From NCBI GenBank assembly GCA_963921355.3, contig OZ001190.1:1798001-1862000 (forward strand): a stretch of 64,000 bases of DNA, given 5' to 3'. Shown in pieces: positions 31,267 through 39,901 of the stretch. Both the position numbers and the translations under genes were made by a program. The stretch comes from CAWUEZ02 sp963921355. GTDB lineage: Bacteria > Pseudomonadota > Alphaproteobacteria > Thalassobaculales > Thalassobaculaceae. The notes under the pieces were generated by a model. It was given only the letters and a program-made list of their open reading frames with translations, was not told the DNA's origin and ran no database searches. Every line of letters starts with the position of its first letter. The first letter of the stretch is position 1.

Positions 31267-32769
31267 ATGAACCTTCAGGAACTTGCCCGGTCGGCTGAGG
31301 TTCCGCTCCAGGGAGCGGGCGCTCCGGTTGAGACCAGCGATGCGGCCGCGGTCAACAAGAAGGAGACCCGCGAGCTCTACAAGAGTCGGGTCAAGATCTA
31401 CCCGAAGCTCGCCCATGGGCGCTTTCGCAAGCTGAAATGGATCGTGATGGCGGTGACCCTCGCCATCTACTACATCACGCCGTGGATCCGTTGGGACCGA
31501 GGCCTGAATGCGCCGGATCAGGCGGTCTTGATCGATTTTCCCGCGCGCCGGTTCTACTTCTTCTTCATCGAGATCTGGCCCCAGGAGATCTACTACATCT
31601 CCGGCCTTCTGATTCTCGCGGCGTTCTCCCTGTTCCTGATCACCTCGGTCGCCGGGCGGGTGTGGTGTGGCTACACCTGTCCGCAGACGGTCTGGACCGA
31701 CCTGTTCATCATGGTCGAGCGGTTGATCGAGGGTGACCGCGCCCAGCGCATCCGCCTGGACAAGTCTCCCTGGAGCGCCGGGAAAGTCGCCAAGCGCGTG
31801 ACGGTTCACGCGCTCTGGCTGCTGATCGCGCTGCTGACCGGTGGGGCCTGGGTGTTCTATTTCGCCGACGCGCCGCAGTTCGCGGTCGACCTGGTCACAT
31901 TCCAGGCCCCGCTGGTAGCCTATGCGGCGATCGGCATCCTGACGTTCACGACCTACAGTCTGGGCGGACTGATGCGGGAACAGGTCTGCACGTACATGTG
32001 CCCCTGGCCGCGCATCCAGGCCGCTCTTCAGGACGAAGAGTCGCTGACCGTGTCCTACAAGGACGACCGGGGCGAGCCGCGGATGCCGTTCCGCAAGGGT
32101 CAGGACTGGGACGCCCGCGGCGACTGCATCGACTGCCGGCAATGCGTTGCGGTCTGTCCGACCGGCATCGATATCCGTGACGGCAACCAGCTGGAGTGCA
32201 TCGCCTGCGCGCTCTGTATCGACGCCTGCGATGAGGTGATGGCCAAGATCGGGCGTCCGCGCGGCTTGATCGACTACGACACGCTGCTGAACCACGACCG
32301 GCGCAAGCGCGGCGAGTCGACCCGGATGCGCTTCATCCGCCCGCGAACGGTGATCTACGCGTTGCTGATCACGTTCGTCGGCCTGGTGATGCTGGTGACC
32401 CTGGTGACCAGGTCCAGCCTGGACGTCAACGTGCTGCACGACCGCAACCCGCTGTTCGTCACCGTGTCGGACGGGTCGATCCGCAATGGCTACACGGTCA
32501 AGATCCTCAACAAACAGCGGGCAGAGTCCCAGTTCCGTTTGTCCGTCGATGGGGTGGAGCCGGCGACGGTATCGGTTGCCGGCCGCGCGCCCGGGGAGAC
32601 CGGTGGTCTGAGCGTCCCGGCGGATAAGCTGGCGAGCTTTCGAGTGTTCATTGCGGTTCCGGCCGACGCGCTGACCGGCGCTGCAACCGAAATCGAGATC
32701 ACCGTGACCGACGAGGCGGACGGACGCGCGGCGACGAACAACAGTGTTTTCAGAGGGCCTGGAAAATGA
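31267..32769 (+). CDS. ccoG: Cytochrome c oxidase accessory protein CcoG (RdxA/FixG)
   Basis: 500 residues. A polyferredoxin membrane protein needed for copper reduction during cbb3 assembly. About five membrane spans are seen; between them lie the cysteine motifs WCGYTCPQTVWTD and CTYMCPWPRIQ and two 4Fe-4S clusters, CIDCRQCVAVCPTG and CIACALCIDACDE. The C-terminal third is a periplasmic immunoglobulin-like domain. The ATG at 31267 matches the family start; an open stretch of 17 codons upstream is not conserved. Its stop overlaps ccoH by four bases. Confidence 0.93.
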   Translation: MNLQELARSAEVPLQGAGAPVETSDAAAVNKKETRELYKSRVKIYPKLAHGRFRKLKWIVMAVTLAIYYITPWIRWDRGLNAPDQAVLIDFPARRFYFFFIEIWPQEIYYISGLLILAAFSLFLITSVAGRVWCGYTCPQTVWTDLFIMVERLIEGDRAQRIRLDKSPWSAGKVAKRVTVHALWLLIALLTGGAWVFYFADAPQFAVDLVTFQAPLVAYAAIGILTFTTYSLGGLMREQVCTYMCPWPRIQAALQDEESLTVSYKDDRGEPRMPFRKGQDWDARGDCIDCRQCVAVCPTGIDIRDGNQLECIACALCIDACDEVMAKIGRPRGLIDYDTLLNHDRRKRGESTRMRFIRPRTVIYALLITFVGLVMLVTLVTRSSLDVNVLHDRNPLFVTVSDGSIRNGYTVKILNKQRAESQFRLSVDGVEPATVSVAGRAPGETGGLSVPADKLASFRVFIAVPADALTGAATEIEITVTDEADGRAATNNSVFRGPGK

Positions 32770-33281
32770 TCGATGCCAATGGACCACGCGGTTTCAAGCT
32801 CATGGGCCGTCATGTTCTGGCCGCCATGGTGGTGTTCTTCGGCTGTGTCATCGCTGTCAATCTGACCTTCGTGTTCTTCGCTTTGGACAGTTGGACCGGG
32901 TTGACCGATCACGACAGCTATCGCACGGGGCTCTCCTGGAACCGGACCCTGGAGGCCGATGCGGCCCAGAAGGCCCTGGGGTGGCGCACCCGGATCGACG
33001 TCAACGCCGGCGCGGGGACGGACGGGTCGCTGCGGCGCACGCTGGTCCTCGAGGTCCAGGACCGGGCCGGTCGACCGATCAATGGCCTGTCGGTGGACGG
33101 TGAGGCGCGCCATCCGGTGGTCGAGGCGATGGACACGCCGTTGGCGCTGACCGCCGCCGGTGACGGGCGCTATACCGCGACCATCACCTTTCCGGCAGCG
33201 AGCAATTGGCAACTCCGGTTGGTGGCCACGGGCCCGGGCCAACCGGCCTATCGGATCGACAGTGTCGTGGTGGTGCGTTGA
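32766..33281 (+). CDS. ccoH: FixH/CcoH family cbb3 assembly protein
   Basis: 171 residues. One membrane anchor (about 12-38, GRHVLAAMVVFFGCVIAVNL) followed by a periplasmic domain with DSWTGLTDHDSYRTGLSWN, the conserved FixH segment. It is needed for oxidase assembly with CcoI. It overlaps ccoG by ATGA and ccoI by TGATG, so the three are translationally coupled. Confidence 0.9.
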   Translation: MIDANGPRGFKLMGRHVLAAMVVFFGCVIAVNLTFVFFALDSWTGLTDHDSYRTGLSWNRTLEADAAQKALGWRTRIDVNAGAGTDGSLRRTLVLEVQDRAGRPINGLSVDGEARHPVVEAMDTPLALTAAGDGRYTATITFPAASNWQLRLVATGPGQPAYRIDSVVVVR

Positions 33282-35560
33282 TGGCTAACGCGAGCGACAT
33301 CCAAGACGACCTCACCGCGGGATGCTGCAGCGTGGGTGCGCTTGCCGCTCCGGCGGCCAGGGCGTCGCTTGGCGCCGACCCCGGCGCCTATGTGCGCCAG
33401 GGGGACGACGGGCTGTCCCGGCTCGACGCGGTGGTCGAAACCCTCGACTGCCCATCCTGTGTGCCGACCCTGGAAACCGCGCTTGGCCGCCTATCCGGGG
33501 TCACGGTGGCGCGGGTCAATGCGACCCAGCGGCGTCTGCACCTGGAGTGGCGCACGGACGTCACCCGGCTTGAGGACCTGCTGGAAACCGTCGCCGGCCT
33601 TGGCCACCGGATCGCCCCGTTCAACGCGGCACGCCTGGGGGGACGGCAGGTCGACGAGGAGGGCCGAGCGCTGCTCCGGGCGCTTGCCGTCGCGGGTTTT
33701 GCTTTTGCCAATGTGATGCTGATCAGCGTTGCCGTCTGGGCCGGTCTCGCACAGGACATGGGGCCGGGAACCCGGGCGTTTCTGCACTGGATTTCGGCGC
33801 TGATCGCGCTGCCGGCGATCGTTTTCGCCGGACGACCCTTCTATCGCTCTGCGATCGGCGCCCTGCGGGCCGGTGCCATGAACATGGACGTGCCGATCGC
33901 GCTCGCCGTCACGCTGGCCGCCGGCATGAGCCTGCTGGAGACCACCCGGAACGGGCCGCACGTGTACTACGATGCCGCTCTGGGCCTGTTGTTCTTCCTG
34001 CTGATCGGCCGATTTCTGGATCGCAGCCTGCGGGGCAAGGCGTTCGCCGCGGCCCAGAACCTGCTCGCCCTGCGCAGCCTGAGCGCCCTGGTGATCACCC
34101 CCGACGGACGGGCGGAAACCAGAGCGATCGAACGCGTGCGGGCCGGAGACGTGGTTGCCGTCGCCGCCGGCGAGACGGTGCCGGTCGACGGCCTCGTCCG
34201 CACCGGCCGTTCGGAACTGGATACCAGCCTGATCACCGGTGAGACCGTGCCCGTCCGTGTGGCACCGGGCGACGCCGTGCACGCCGGGACGATCAACCTG
34301 TCCGGCCCGTTGCAGGTCGAGACCCGCGCCGCCCATGACGGCACTCTGCTCGCCGAGATCGCGGCGATGATGGACAGCGCCAGTCAGAGCAAGGGCCGGT
34401 TCGTGCGGATCGCTGACCGGATCTCACGGATCTATTCGCCGGCGGTTCACGTGCTGGCGATCGCCGCCTTCTCGTTCTGGTTCGCCCTTGGCGGACTGGA
34501 CTGGCGCGAGTCGCTGATGATCGCCGTCGCCGTGCTGATCGTCACGTGCCCCTGCGCCCTCGGGCTCGCTGTCCCGGCAGTCCAGGTCGGGGCCGTCAGC
34601 CGCCTGCTGAAGCGGGGCGTCTATGTGAAGAGCGGTGATGCCCTCGAACGGCTGTGCGCGATCGATACCGTTGTCTTCGACAAGACCGGGACCCTGACGC
34701 TCGGGACGCCGACGCTCCAGGGCGTCGACGGCGGGTCGCCGGAGGACATGGCAGTCGCCGCCAGCCTCGGCATGCGCAGTCGGCATCCCCTGGCCCAATC
34801 CCTGGCCGGCGCCCTGGGGGCGGAACAGGTTTCGCTCGAGGACGTGCGGGAAATTCCGGGCGACGGAATCGAGGCCCGGCTTGACGGCGAGACCATTCGG
34901 CTTGGCCGGCAGGCCTGGGTATGCGGGACGCCTGGCGCTCCGAGCGACACCATTGCGAATGACCATGAGGGTCCGGAAATCTGGTATCAGCGCGGTCAGG
35001 CTGCCGCGGTCCGCTTCCGGTTTGCCGATCGTCCCCGTGCCGACGCCGCGGCCGTCGTCGCCGCGCTCAAGCGCCAGGGGCTCGACGTTCGCCTGCTCTC
35101 GGGCGACCGGGCGCCGGTGGTCTCTCGGCTGGCGGGCTCCCTGGACATCGGTGACTGGCGGGCGGACTGTCGGCCCGACGACAAGATCAAGGCGATCCAG
35201 GCGCTGGCTGACGAGGGCCGAAACGTCGCCATGGTTGGCGACGGTTTGAACGATGCGCCAGCCCTTGCCGCTGCCTTCGTCTCACTGTCTCCGGCAACCG
35301 GGTCGGACCTCAGCCAGACCACCGCCGACCTGGTGTTTCGCGGCGATACCCTGTCACCGGTGGTCGACGCGCTGGCGGTCGCGCGCCGGTCTCAGAGGCT
35401 GGTCCATCAGAATGTGGGCTTGGCTGTCGCCTACAATATGATTGCGATCCCGATCGCGTTCCTCGGCTTCGTCACGCCGCTGGTCGCGGCGATCTGCATG
35501 TCGGCGTCGTCGCTGGTGGTGACGGCCAACGCGCTGCGGGTTCAGCGCAAGGGGAGGTAG
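33281..35560 (+). CDS. ccoI: Copper-exporting P1B-type ATPase for cbb3 assembly (CcoI/FixI)
   Basis: 759 residues. It starts with a Cys-rich N-terminus (CCSVG at 15-19) and a heavy-metal-binding domain with C57 and C60 in DCPSCV. Eight membrane spans are expected. The transport motif is CPC in VTCPCALGLAVP, the phosphorylation site D in FDKTGTLTLG, the phosphatase loop LITGETVPV, and the hinge MVGDGLNDAPALAAA. It moves copper to the periplasm for insertion into CcoN. ATG 33281 overlaps the ccoH stop by one base. It ends with TAG and is followed three bases later by ccoS. Confidence 0.93.
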   Translation: MANASDIQDDLTAGCCSVGALAAPAARASLGADPGAYVRQGDDGLSRLDAVVETLDCPSCVPTLETALGRLSGVTVARVNATQRRLHLEWRTDVTRLEDLLETVAGLGHRIAPFNAARLGGRQVDEEGRALLRALAVAGFAFANVMLISVAVWAGLAQDMGPGTRAFLHWISALIALPAIVFAGRPFYRSAIGALRAGAMNMDVPIALAVTLAAGMSLLETTRNGPHVYYDAALGLLFFLLIGRFLDRSLRGKAFAAAQNLLALRSLSALVITPDGRAETRAIERVRAGDVVAVAAGETVPVDGLVRTGRSELDTSLITGETVPVRVAPGDAVHAGTINLSGPLQVETRAAHDGTLLAEIAAMMDSASQSKGRFVRIADRISRIYSPAVHVLAIAAFSFWFALGGLDWRESLMIAVAVLIVTCPCALGLAVPAVQVGAVSRLLKRGVYVKSGDALERLCAIDTVVFDKTGTLTLGTPTLQGVDGGSPEDMAVAASLGMRSRHPLAQSLAGALGAEQVSLEDVREIPGDGIEARLDGETIRLGRQAWVCGTPGAPSDTIANDHEGPEIWYQRGQAAAVRFRFADRPRADAAAVVAALKRQGLDVRLLSGDRAPVVSRLAGSLDIGDWRADCRPDDKIKAIQALADEGRNVAMVGDGLNDAPALAAAFVSLSPATGSDLSQTTADLVFRGDTLSPVVDALAVARRSQRLVHQNVGLAVAYNMIAIPIAFLGFVTPLVAAICMSASSLVVTANALRVQRKGR

Positions 35561-35563
35561 CGG

Positions 35564-35809
35564 ATGTCCGCGTTGATCTATCTGATACCCGCCGCGTTGT
35601 TCCTCGGTCTGCTCGGTCTGATCGCCTTCATGTGGGCGCTCAGGTCCGGCCAGTTCGAGGATCTGGACGGTGCCGCGCATCGAATTCTGCACGACGAACA
35701 GGACGACGCCCCGCGCGGTCGAGCGGTCGGCGACTGCCCGCCGGGTGGGACTGGCTGTCCGGGTTGGTGCGTCAGTCCTCGCCGAGGTCCGGCGTCACGC
35801 CGTCGATGA
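35564..35809 (+). CDS. ccoS: cbb3 oxidase maturation protein CcoS
   Basis: 81 residues. One N-terminal membrane helix followed by the family hallmark MWALRSGQFEDLDGAAHRIL. The tail after about residue 50 is Gly/Pro/Cys-rich and longer than usual CcoS, ending in basic residues. The family is needed for heme and copper insertion into the oxidase. It closes the ccoGHIS run. Its last 38 bases overlap the end of the convergent DUF2189 gene. Confidence 0.9.
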   Translation: MSALIYLIPAALFLGLLGLIAFMWALRSGQFEDLDGAAHRILHDEQDDAPRGRAVGDCPPGGTGCPGWCVSPRRGPASRRR

Positions 35810-36587
35810 CCTGGCGGTACGAGTGCCAGGTCGCATGACCGAGCAGCGGAAATGTCACGATCAGACCGACATAGAGCGTGGCGATGCCGACCACCGCCAT
35901 CACGACGATGAGCCAGCCCCAGACGATCATCGGCCAGGGGTTGGCGCGCACGACGTTGAGGCTGGCGATCATGGCGCTGACGGCATCCATATCGCGCACC
36001 ATCAGCATCGGGACGGCGAATGCCGCTGTCGCGAACACGCCGACCGCGATCACCCCACCCACAACCGTGCCGACCGCCAGCATGGCGAGACCCTCGGGCG
36101 TGAAGAACACCGTGTTGATCGTGTTCTCGAAGCCGGCAAACGGGGTCAAGCCGAAGAACAGCGCATACAGCAGTTGGGCGACCCGGATCCAGGCCAGCAG
36201 CATGAGCATCAGCAGGGCCCCCAGAAATGCCAGCTGGGCCGGTGAGCGGGTGGTCACGAACAGCGCGGTGCGGAGGGACACCGGTTCCCCGGCTTCCAGA
36301 CGGCGGCTGGTCTCGTAGAGTCCGACCGCCAGCATCGGCCCGACCAACATGAACCCGGCGGCCATGGGCATCAGCATGTACTGCATGTCGAGCCGGAACA
36401 GCATGACCGTCAGGGCGCCGCTCACGCCCGCGAAGATCAGCCCGTATGTCAGGCTGACGGAGGGCACACGCCAGAGGTCGCGCCAGCCGGCGGCCAGCCA
36501 GAACCATGCGGAATCCGGATGGACTCCATGGATGGTCGGAGAGGGCGGCTGGCCGCCCCCCGTGCTGTCGCTCTGCGTCGCCGACAT
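35772..36587 (-). CDS. DUF2189 family integral membrane protein
   Basis: 271 residues with about six membrane spans. Family pattern: an N-terminal soluble stretch, WFWLAAGWRDLWRVPSVSLT, then MLMPMAAGFMLVGPMLAVGL, later ATAAFAVPMLMVRDMDAV and a final TFPLLGHATWHSYRQVID. The function is unknown; many members sit beside cytochrome oxidase genes in alphaproteobacteria, as here, where it converges on ccoS. The ATG at 36587 has GGAG six bases upstream; ATG 36599 and longer starts lack this. Confidence 0.8.
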   Translation of the reverse strand: MSATQSDSTGGGQPPSPTIHGVHPDSAWFWLAAGWRDLWRVPSVSLTYGLIFAGVSGALTVMLFRLDMQYMLMPMAAGFMLVGPMLAVGLYETSRRLEAGEPVSLRTALFVTTRSPAQLAFLGALLMLMLLAWIRVAQLLYALFFGLTPFAGFENTINTVFFTPEGLAMLAVGTVVGGVIAVGVFATAAFAVPMLMVRDMDAVSAMIASLNVVRANPWPMIVWGWLIVVMAVVGIATLYVGLIVTFPLLGHATWHSYRQVIDGVTPDLGED

Positions 36588-36913
36588 CGTGATCTCCATT
36601 GCGCGCGCACGGCTGAAGTCTCGCCCAACGTATGGCGCCTCGGGAACCCGGTCTCTACGATGGATCAATTCGCATCGCGCCGCGATCGGCCTATGGACTT
36701 TTCGACAACTACGGAACTTACCCCCCGAATACACCGTCGACGCCGGGTTTTCCTTGCGTTCGTCCTCGATCATGTTGAAATGACAACGATCGGACCGTCG
36801 CGATGGCGATCACGGCGCGCGGCGGTTGCTGACTCGGTTGGGGGGTCGTTCCGATCTCAAAGGCCGGCTGCGCCTGTGCGCGCAGCACAAAGGACCATGG
36901 GAAGGAGAAGAAT
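36588..36913. other. Divergent intergenic region before the OmpA-like lipoprotein
   Basis: A 326-base gap between two divergent genes. I find no convincing coding stretch, promoter pair or structure. The only clear element is the AAGGAGAAG ribosome site close to 36900-36911 for the OmpA-like gene. Confidence 0.5.
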
Positions 36914-37801
36914 ATGCTTCACAGAATTCTGGGGGGAGCCAAACCAGTGTTCGCCGGGTTGGCGATGCTGAGCCTTGCCGCATGTGCGGGTATGGAATTG
37001 CAGACCGCCCGCGGCCTCGATCCGCAGGGCGGAGCGTTCAACGTCGCCCTGTATCAGGAATATCTGACCCTCGCCGAGATGGAGTTCGCCGAAGGCGACT
37101 ATGAGGACTCCGACGTGTTCGCCGACCGGGCGATCTCGGCGGCGGCCGGTAGCCCGACGGCACCGGAGGCGCTCGACGCCCGCCCCATTCCGGGCGTCCA
37201 TCGCGGCCCCTTGGCCGAAGCGCGCCGCCGCCTGATGACAGCGCTCGATGCCGGTGCCGCCGACAAGGTACCGGAGGCGTCCGCGCGCGGGCAGGCCATG
37301 TTCGACTGCTGGATGCAGGAAGCTGAAGAGAACATCCAGCCGGCCGACATCGCATGGTGCCGGGAGCGCTTCCAGGCTGCGCTGGCCGCCATGGAAGAAG
37401 CAGTTGCCGAAGCTCCGGCCGCTGCGGCGCCGGCCCCGGCAGCCCCTGCGGCCCCGCCGGTCACGTTTGCGAACTTCACCGTGTATTTCGACTTCGACAG
37501 CACGGTGCTGAAGCCGCTGACGATCTCGACCCTGATTGATGCCGCCGACGCGTCCGACGATATGGGCGCGACGTCGATCACGATCTCGGGTTATGCCGAC
37601 CGCTCCGGACCGGCGGCCTACAACATGGCGCTCTCGCAACGCCGCGCGGATGCGGTAGCGGCCGAGCTCAAGGACTTGCTCGGATCAGCGGCACCGTCCA
37701 TGTCGCTGCAGGCTTTGGGTGAGACCAAGAACAAGGTCGTGACCCCGGACGGCGTCAAAGAGCCGAAGAACCGTCGGGTCAAGATCGAGATCCGCCGCTG
37801 A
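36914..37801 (+). CDS. OmpA-family lipoprotein (peptidoglycan-associated)
   Basis: 295 residues. A lipoprotein signal peptide ends with the lipobox LSLAAC (Cys at about residue 24), so it is likely anchored in the outer membrane. A helical middle domain (about 40-165) is followed by an Ala/Pro-rich hinge (about 165-185). The C-terminal OmpA domain (about 186-295) has the start TVYFDFDSTVLKPL and the peptidoglycan-contact region ISGYADRSGPAAYNMALSQR with the R-x2-A-V pattern. The role would be envelope integrity. It stands alone and ends 27 bases before a perfect palindrome. Confidence 0.85.
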   Translation: MLHRILGGAKPVFAGLAMLSLAACAGMELQTARGLDPQGGAFNVALYQEYLTLAEMEFAEGDYEDSDVFADRAISAAAGSPTAPEALDARPIPGVHRGPLAEARRRLMTALDAGAADKVPEASARGQAMFDCWMQEAEENIQPADIAWCRERFQAALAAMEEAVAEAPAAAAPAPAAPAAPPVTFANFTVYFDFDSTVLKPLTISTLIDAADASDDMGATSITISGYADRSGPAAYNMALSQRRADAVAAELKDLLGSAAPSMSLQALGETKNKVVTPDGVKEPKNRRVKIEIRR

Positions 37802-37827
37802 ACGCGGACGGGTCTGACCAATCAGGC

Positions 37828-37853
37828 GGGGTGGACGGTCGACCGTCCACCCC
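37828..37853. terminator. 26-bp perfect palindrome between convergent genes
   Basis: GGGGTGGACGGTC at 37828-37840 is exactly complementary to 37841-37853. It lies between the end of the OmpA-like gene and the end of the convergent PAS gene. As RNA it can fold on either strand. There is no T-run, so it is a probable rho-assisted or structural bidirectional terminator; a DNA-binding site cannot be excluded. Confidence 0.55.
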
Positions 37854-37868
37854 TATCCGTCTCAGCTC

Positions 37869-38537
37869 TCAGAGTTGCGTGACGTCGAAGAACGCTTCGT
37901 GCTGAAGCGCATAGGTCGGCGACAGGATGTCCTCATCCTCGGCGTCCTGATCGTCCGTCTCATCCGCCTTCTGGAACCCGCCGATCAAGGCCGTGGTGCC
38001 GTGCCCGGATGAATCGTCGATCAACGGAAACATCACCCGCGTGCCCAGGTAGCGGCGCCCTGCCGATCCGACAACCGGACCTCTGCTGTAGTGCACCGTC
38101 CTGTCGCTGAGCACCTTGCAGACCCGTTGAAACATGATCTCACCGAGTTCGCCGGTCAGTATCGTGCGCAACGGTTGGCCGACCGGGTTGAACGCGAAGT
38201 TGGCCCGGATTTCGCTGCCGACCAGGCTGAGATGGTAGTCCTCGACGGATGACCCGCGGATGATCCACACGAAGGGCAGCATGCCGCCACGACCGAGGTC
38301 CACCGGGTCGATCGCCGACATCCGGGGCAGATCGTCGTCCGGCTTGGCGCGCTGCCATAGATCTCTGAGCAGGTCCAATCCGGGATAGTCGGCCAACAGC
38401 TCCGAAAGCGACTGGGGCGCGCCGACGGTAGCGGCCGGGGCCGTGTAACCGCCGCCGGAATTCCATTGGGCTATGCCGCGCGCCAATCGGGTCATCCAAG
38501 GCGAGCGAGCCCCGCTGTGCTGGATAAACTGACCCAT
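37869..38537 (-). CDS. PAS domain-containing protein (alphaproteobacterial PAS_5-like)
   Basis: 222 residues. After about 45 residues of linker comes ELLADYPGLDLLRDLWQRAK, MSAIDPVDLGRGGMLPFVWI, YHLSLVGSEIRANFAFNPVG and GELGEIMFQRVCKVLSDRTV, which is the usual order of the short PAS-like family common in Rhodospirillales. No output domain follows, so it may be a stand-alone sensor or structural PAS protein. The start is uncertain: ATG 38537 or ATG 38495. It ends in an acidic tail with DDQDAEDEDILS. It converges on the OmpA-like gene. Confidence 0.65.
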   Translation of the reverse strand: MGQFIQHSGARSPWMTRLARGIAQWNSGGGYTAPAATVGAPQSLSELLADYPGLDLLRDLWQRAKPDDDLPRMSAIDPVDLGRGGMLPFVWIIRGSSVEDYHLSLVGSEIRANFAFNPVGQPLRTILTGELGEIMFQRVCKVLSDRTVHYSRGPVVGSAGRRYLGTRVMFPLIDDSSGHGTTALIGGFQKADETDDQDAEDEDILSPTYALQHEAFFDVTQL

Positions 38538-38632
38538 GCGTGAACAGTGACAAACAAACGTAAACACGGCCTTAAGGCGCAACCAGCGGGCAACTTAAGT
38601 GTATTTCCGGTTTAGATGACCCGGATCCCCGG

Positions 38633-39040
38633 TTACATCATTCGTCCGGGCTGGGATGTCTGCTCTTCGAATTCGATCTGTTCGGCGACCGGCGTCGCGT
38701 GGTGATGGACCATCCGCCAACCGGTTTCCTCGTGAACAAAGATGTTGGTGGCGACCAGGATGCCTTCCCGCATCACCTCGAAGCACAGCACGGTCGCGGT
38801 CTGACCGTAGATGAACGCCCTGGCATCCCGAAACTCAACATGAGGGGCCGCCGGATTGCCCAGCAGGGTGAGCCAGCTCTCCACGACGTCCTCGCGACCG
38901 ATCAGGGGGCGCCACCCCGGGTGCACGCAGGTCACCGAGGACTTTTCGGACCACAGCTCGTTCATGGATTTCACGTCGCGGGTGGCGAAGGCCAGATAGA
39001 AGGCCTCGTTGGCGAACAGGACGGCCGCTTCTTGGCTCAT
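38633..39040 (-). CDS. SnoaL-like / NTF2-fold protein
   Basis: 135 residues of the SnoaL_3 type: ANEAFYLAFATRDVKSMNEL, LWSEKSSVTCVHPGWRPLIG, then VVESWLTLLG and GWRMVHHHATPVAEQ. The fold is a cone-like barrel; members of this subgroup are mostly uncharacterised. The His-rich MVHHHATP could bind metal or ligand. GGGGAG five bases before the ATG at 39040 fixes the start. The next genes on the same strand are sugar dehydrogenases, but the spacing (90 bases) suggests only loose linkage. Confidence 0.78.
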   Translation of the reverse strand: MSQEAAVLFANEAFYLAFATRDVKSMNELWSEKSSVTCVHPGWRPLIGREDVVESWLTLLGNPAAPHVEFRDARAFIYGQTATVLCFEVMREGILVATNIFVHEETGWRMVHHHATPVAEQIEFEEQTSQPGRMM

Positions 39041-39130
39041 GGCTCTCCCCGAACCGGTCGGAACTGCACACAGCGCAGGGATGAGAGCACACCACGCTCC
39101 GACCGCTTATTCAAACGCCACGACCCGGTG

Positions 39131-39892
39131 TCAGGTGTATCCGCCATCGACGACGATCTCCTGGCCGCTGATCATCTCGGCTTCCAAAGAGCAGAGAAAG
39201 ACGACGATGTTGGCGACGTCCTCGGGAGTGACGGTCCGCATCATGGCCTGTCGGGTCTTGAGCTCGCGCTCGGCGGCTTCCGTCAGCCAGAGCTCACGCT
39301 GGCGCTCGGTTACCACCCAGCCCGGTGAGACGGTGTTGACGCGGATCGCGAATGGCCCGAGTTCCCGGCTCAGGGACTGGGTGAGACCGTGGACCGCCGC
39401 CTTCGCTCTGTCATAGGCGACGCGGCTCGCTTGCACCGGCCGGTCGGCGGCCCCGAGGTTGACGATGGCGCCGCCGGCGCGTGACCGCATGTCCTTGACC
39501 ACCGCTTGGGCCGCAAAGAACATCGGGCGGACATGCAGGTCGAAGCGGTCGTCCCAATACTCCTGAGTGACATGATCGAGGGCGTGCCGGTCGTCCTTGG
39601 CGGCGTTGTTCACCAGGACGCTGATCGGCCCGAAAGCACCTCTGACGGTCTTGATCGCGGCGTCGAGCTCCTCGAGCTGTCGCACGTCCCCGGTCACGAA
39701 TTGCGGCGGGTGATCGCCGTTCTCACGGATCTCCGCGATCAACGCATGGGCCGGTTCGGGGGCTATATCTACAAAGCCCACATTGGCGCCGAGCGCGCAG
39801 AACCGACGCACGATCGCGGCGCCGATGCCAGACGCTCCGCCTGTCACGAAAACGCATCGACCTGCGAGGTCCGGATAGCTGGCCTGGAGCAC
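39131..39892 (-). CDS. XylB-like short-chain dehydrogenase lacking the catalytic serine
   Basis: 253 residues. The overall sequence follows D-xylose 1-dehydrogenase (XylB) of Caulobacter type: YPDLAGRCVFVTGGASGIGA, VLVNNAAKDDRHALDHVTQE, YWDDR, and SPGWVVTERQRELW. The Y-x3-K pair is present in RVAYDRAK, but the serine expected about 13 residues before the tyrosine, in the family GSIS segment, is replaced (NLGAADR). Activity may be altered. The start is GTG at 39892 with no clear ribosome site; it follows the next SDR after nine bases and may be translated by coupling. It would oxidise a sugar or its relative with NAD. Confidence 0.75.
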   Translation of the reverse strand: MLQASYPDLAGRCVFVTGGASGIGAAIVRRFCALGANVGFVDIAPEPAHALIAEIRENGDHPPQFVTGDVRQLEELDAAIKTVRGAFGPISVLVNNAAKDDRHALDHVTQEYWDDRFDLHVRPMFFAAQAVVKDMRSRAGGAIVNLGAADRPVQASRVAYDRAKAAVHGLTQSLSRELGPFAIRVNTVSPGWVVTERQRELWLTEAAERELKTRQAMMRTVTPEDVANIVVFLCSLEAEMISGQEIVVDGGYT

Positions 39893-39901
39893 GGCAGCGG
39901 A

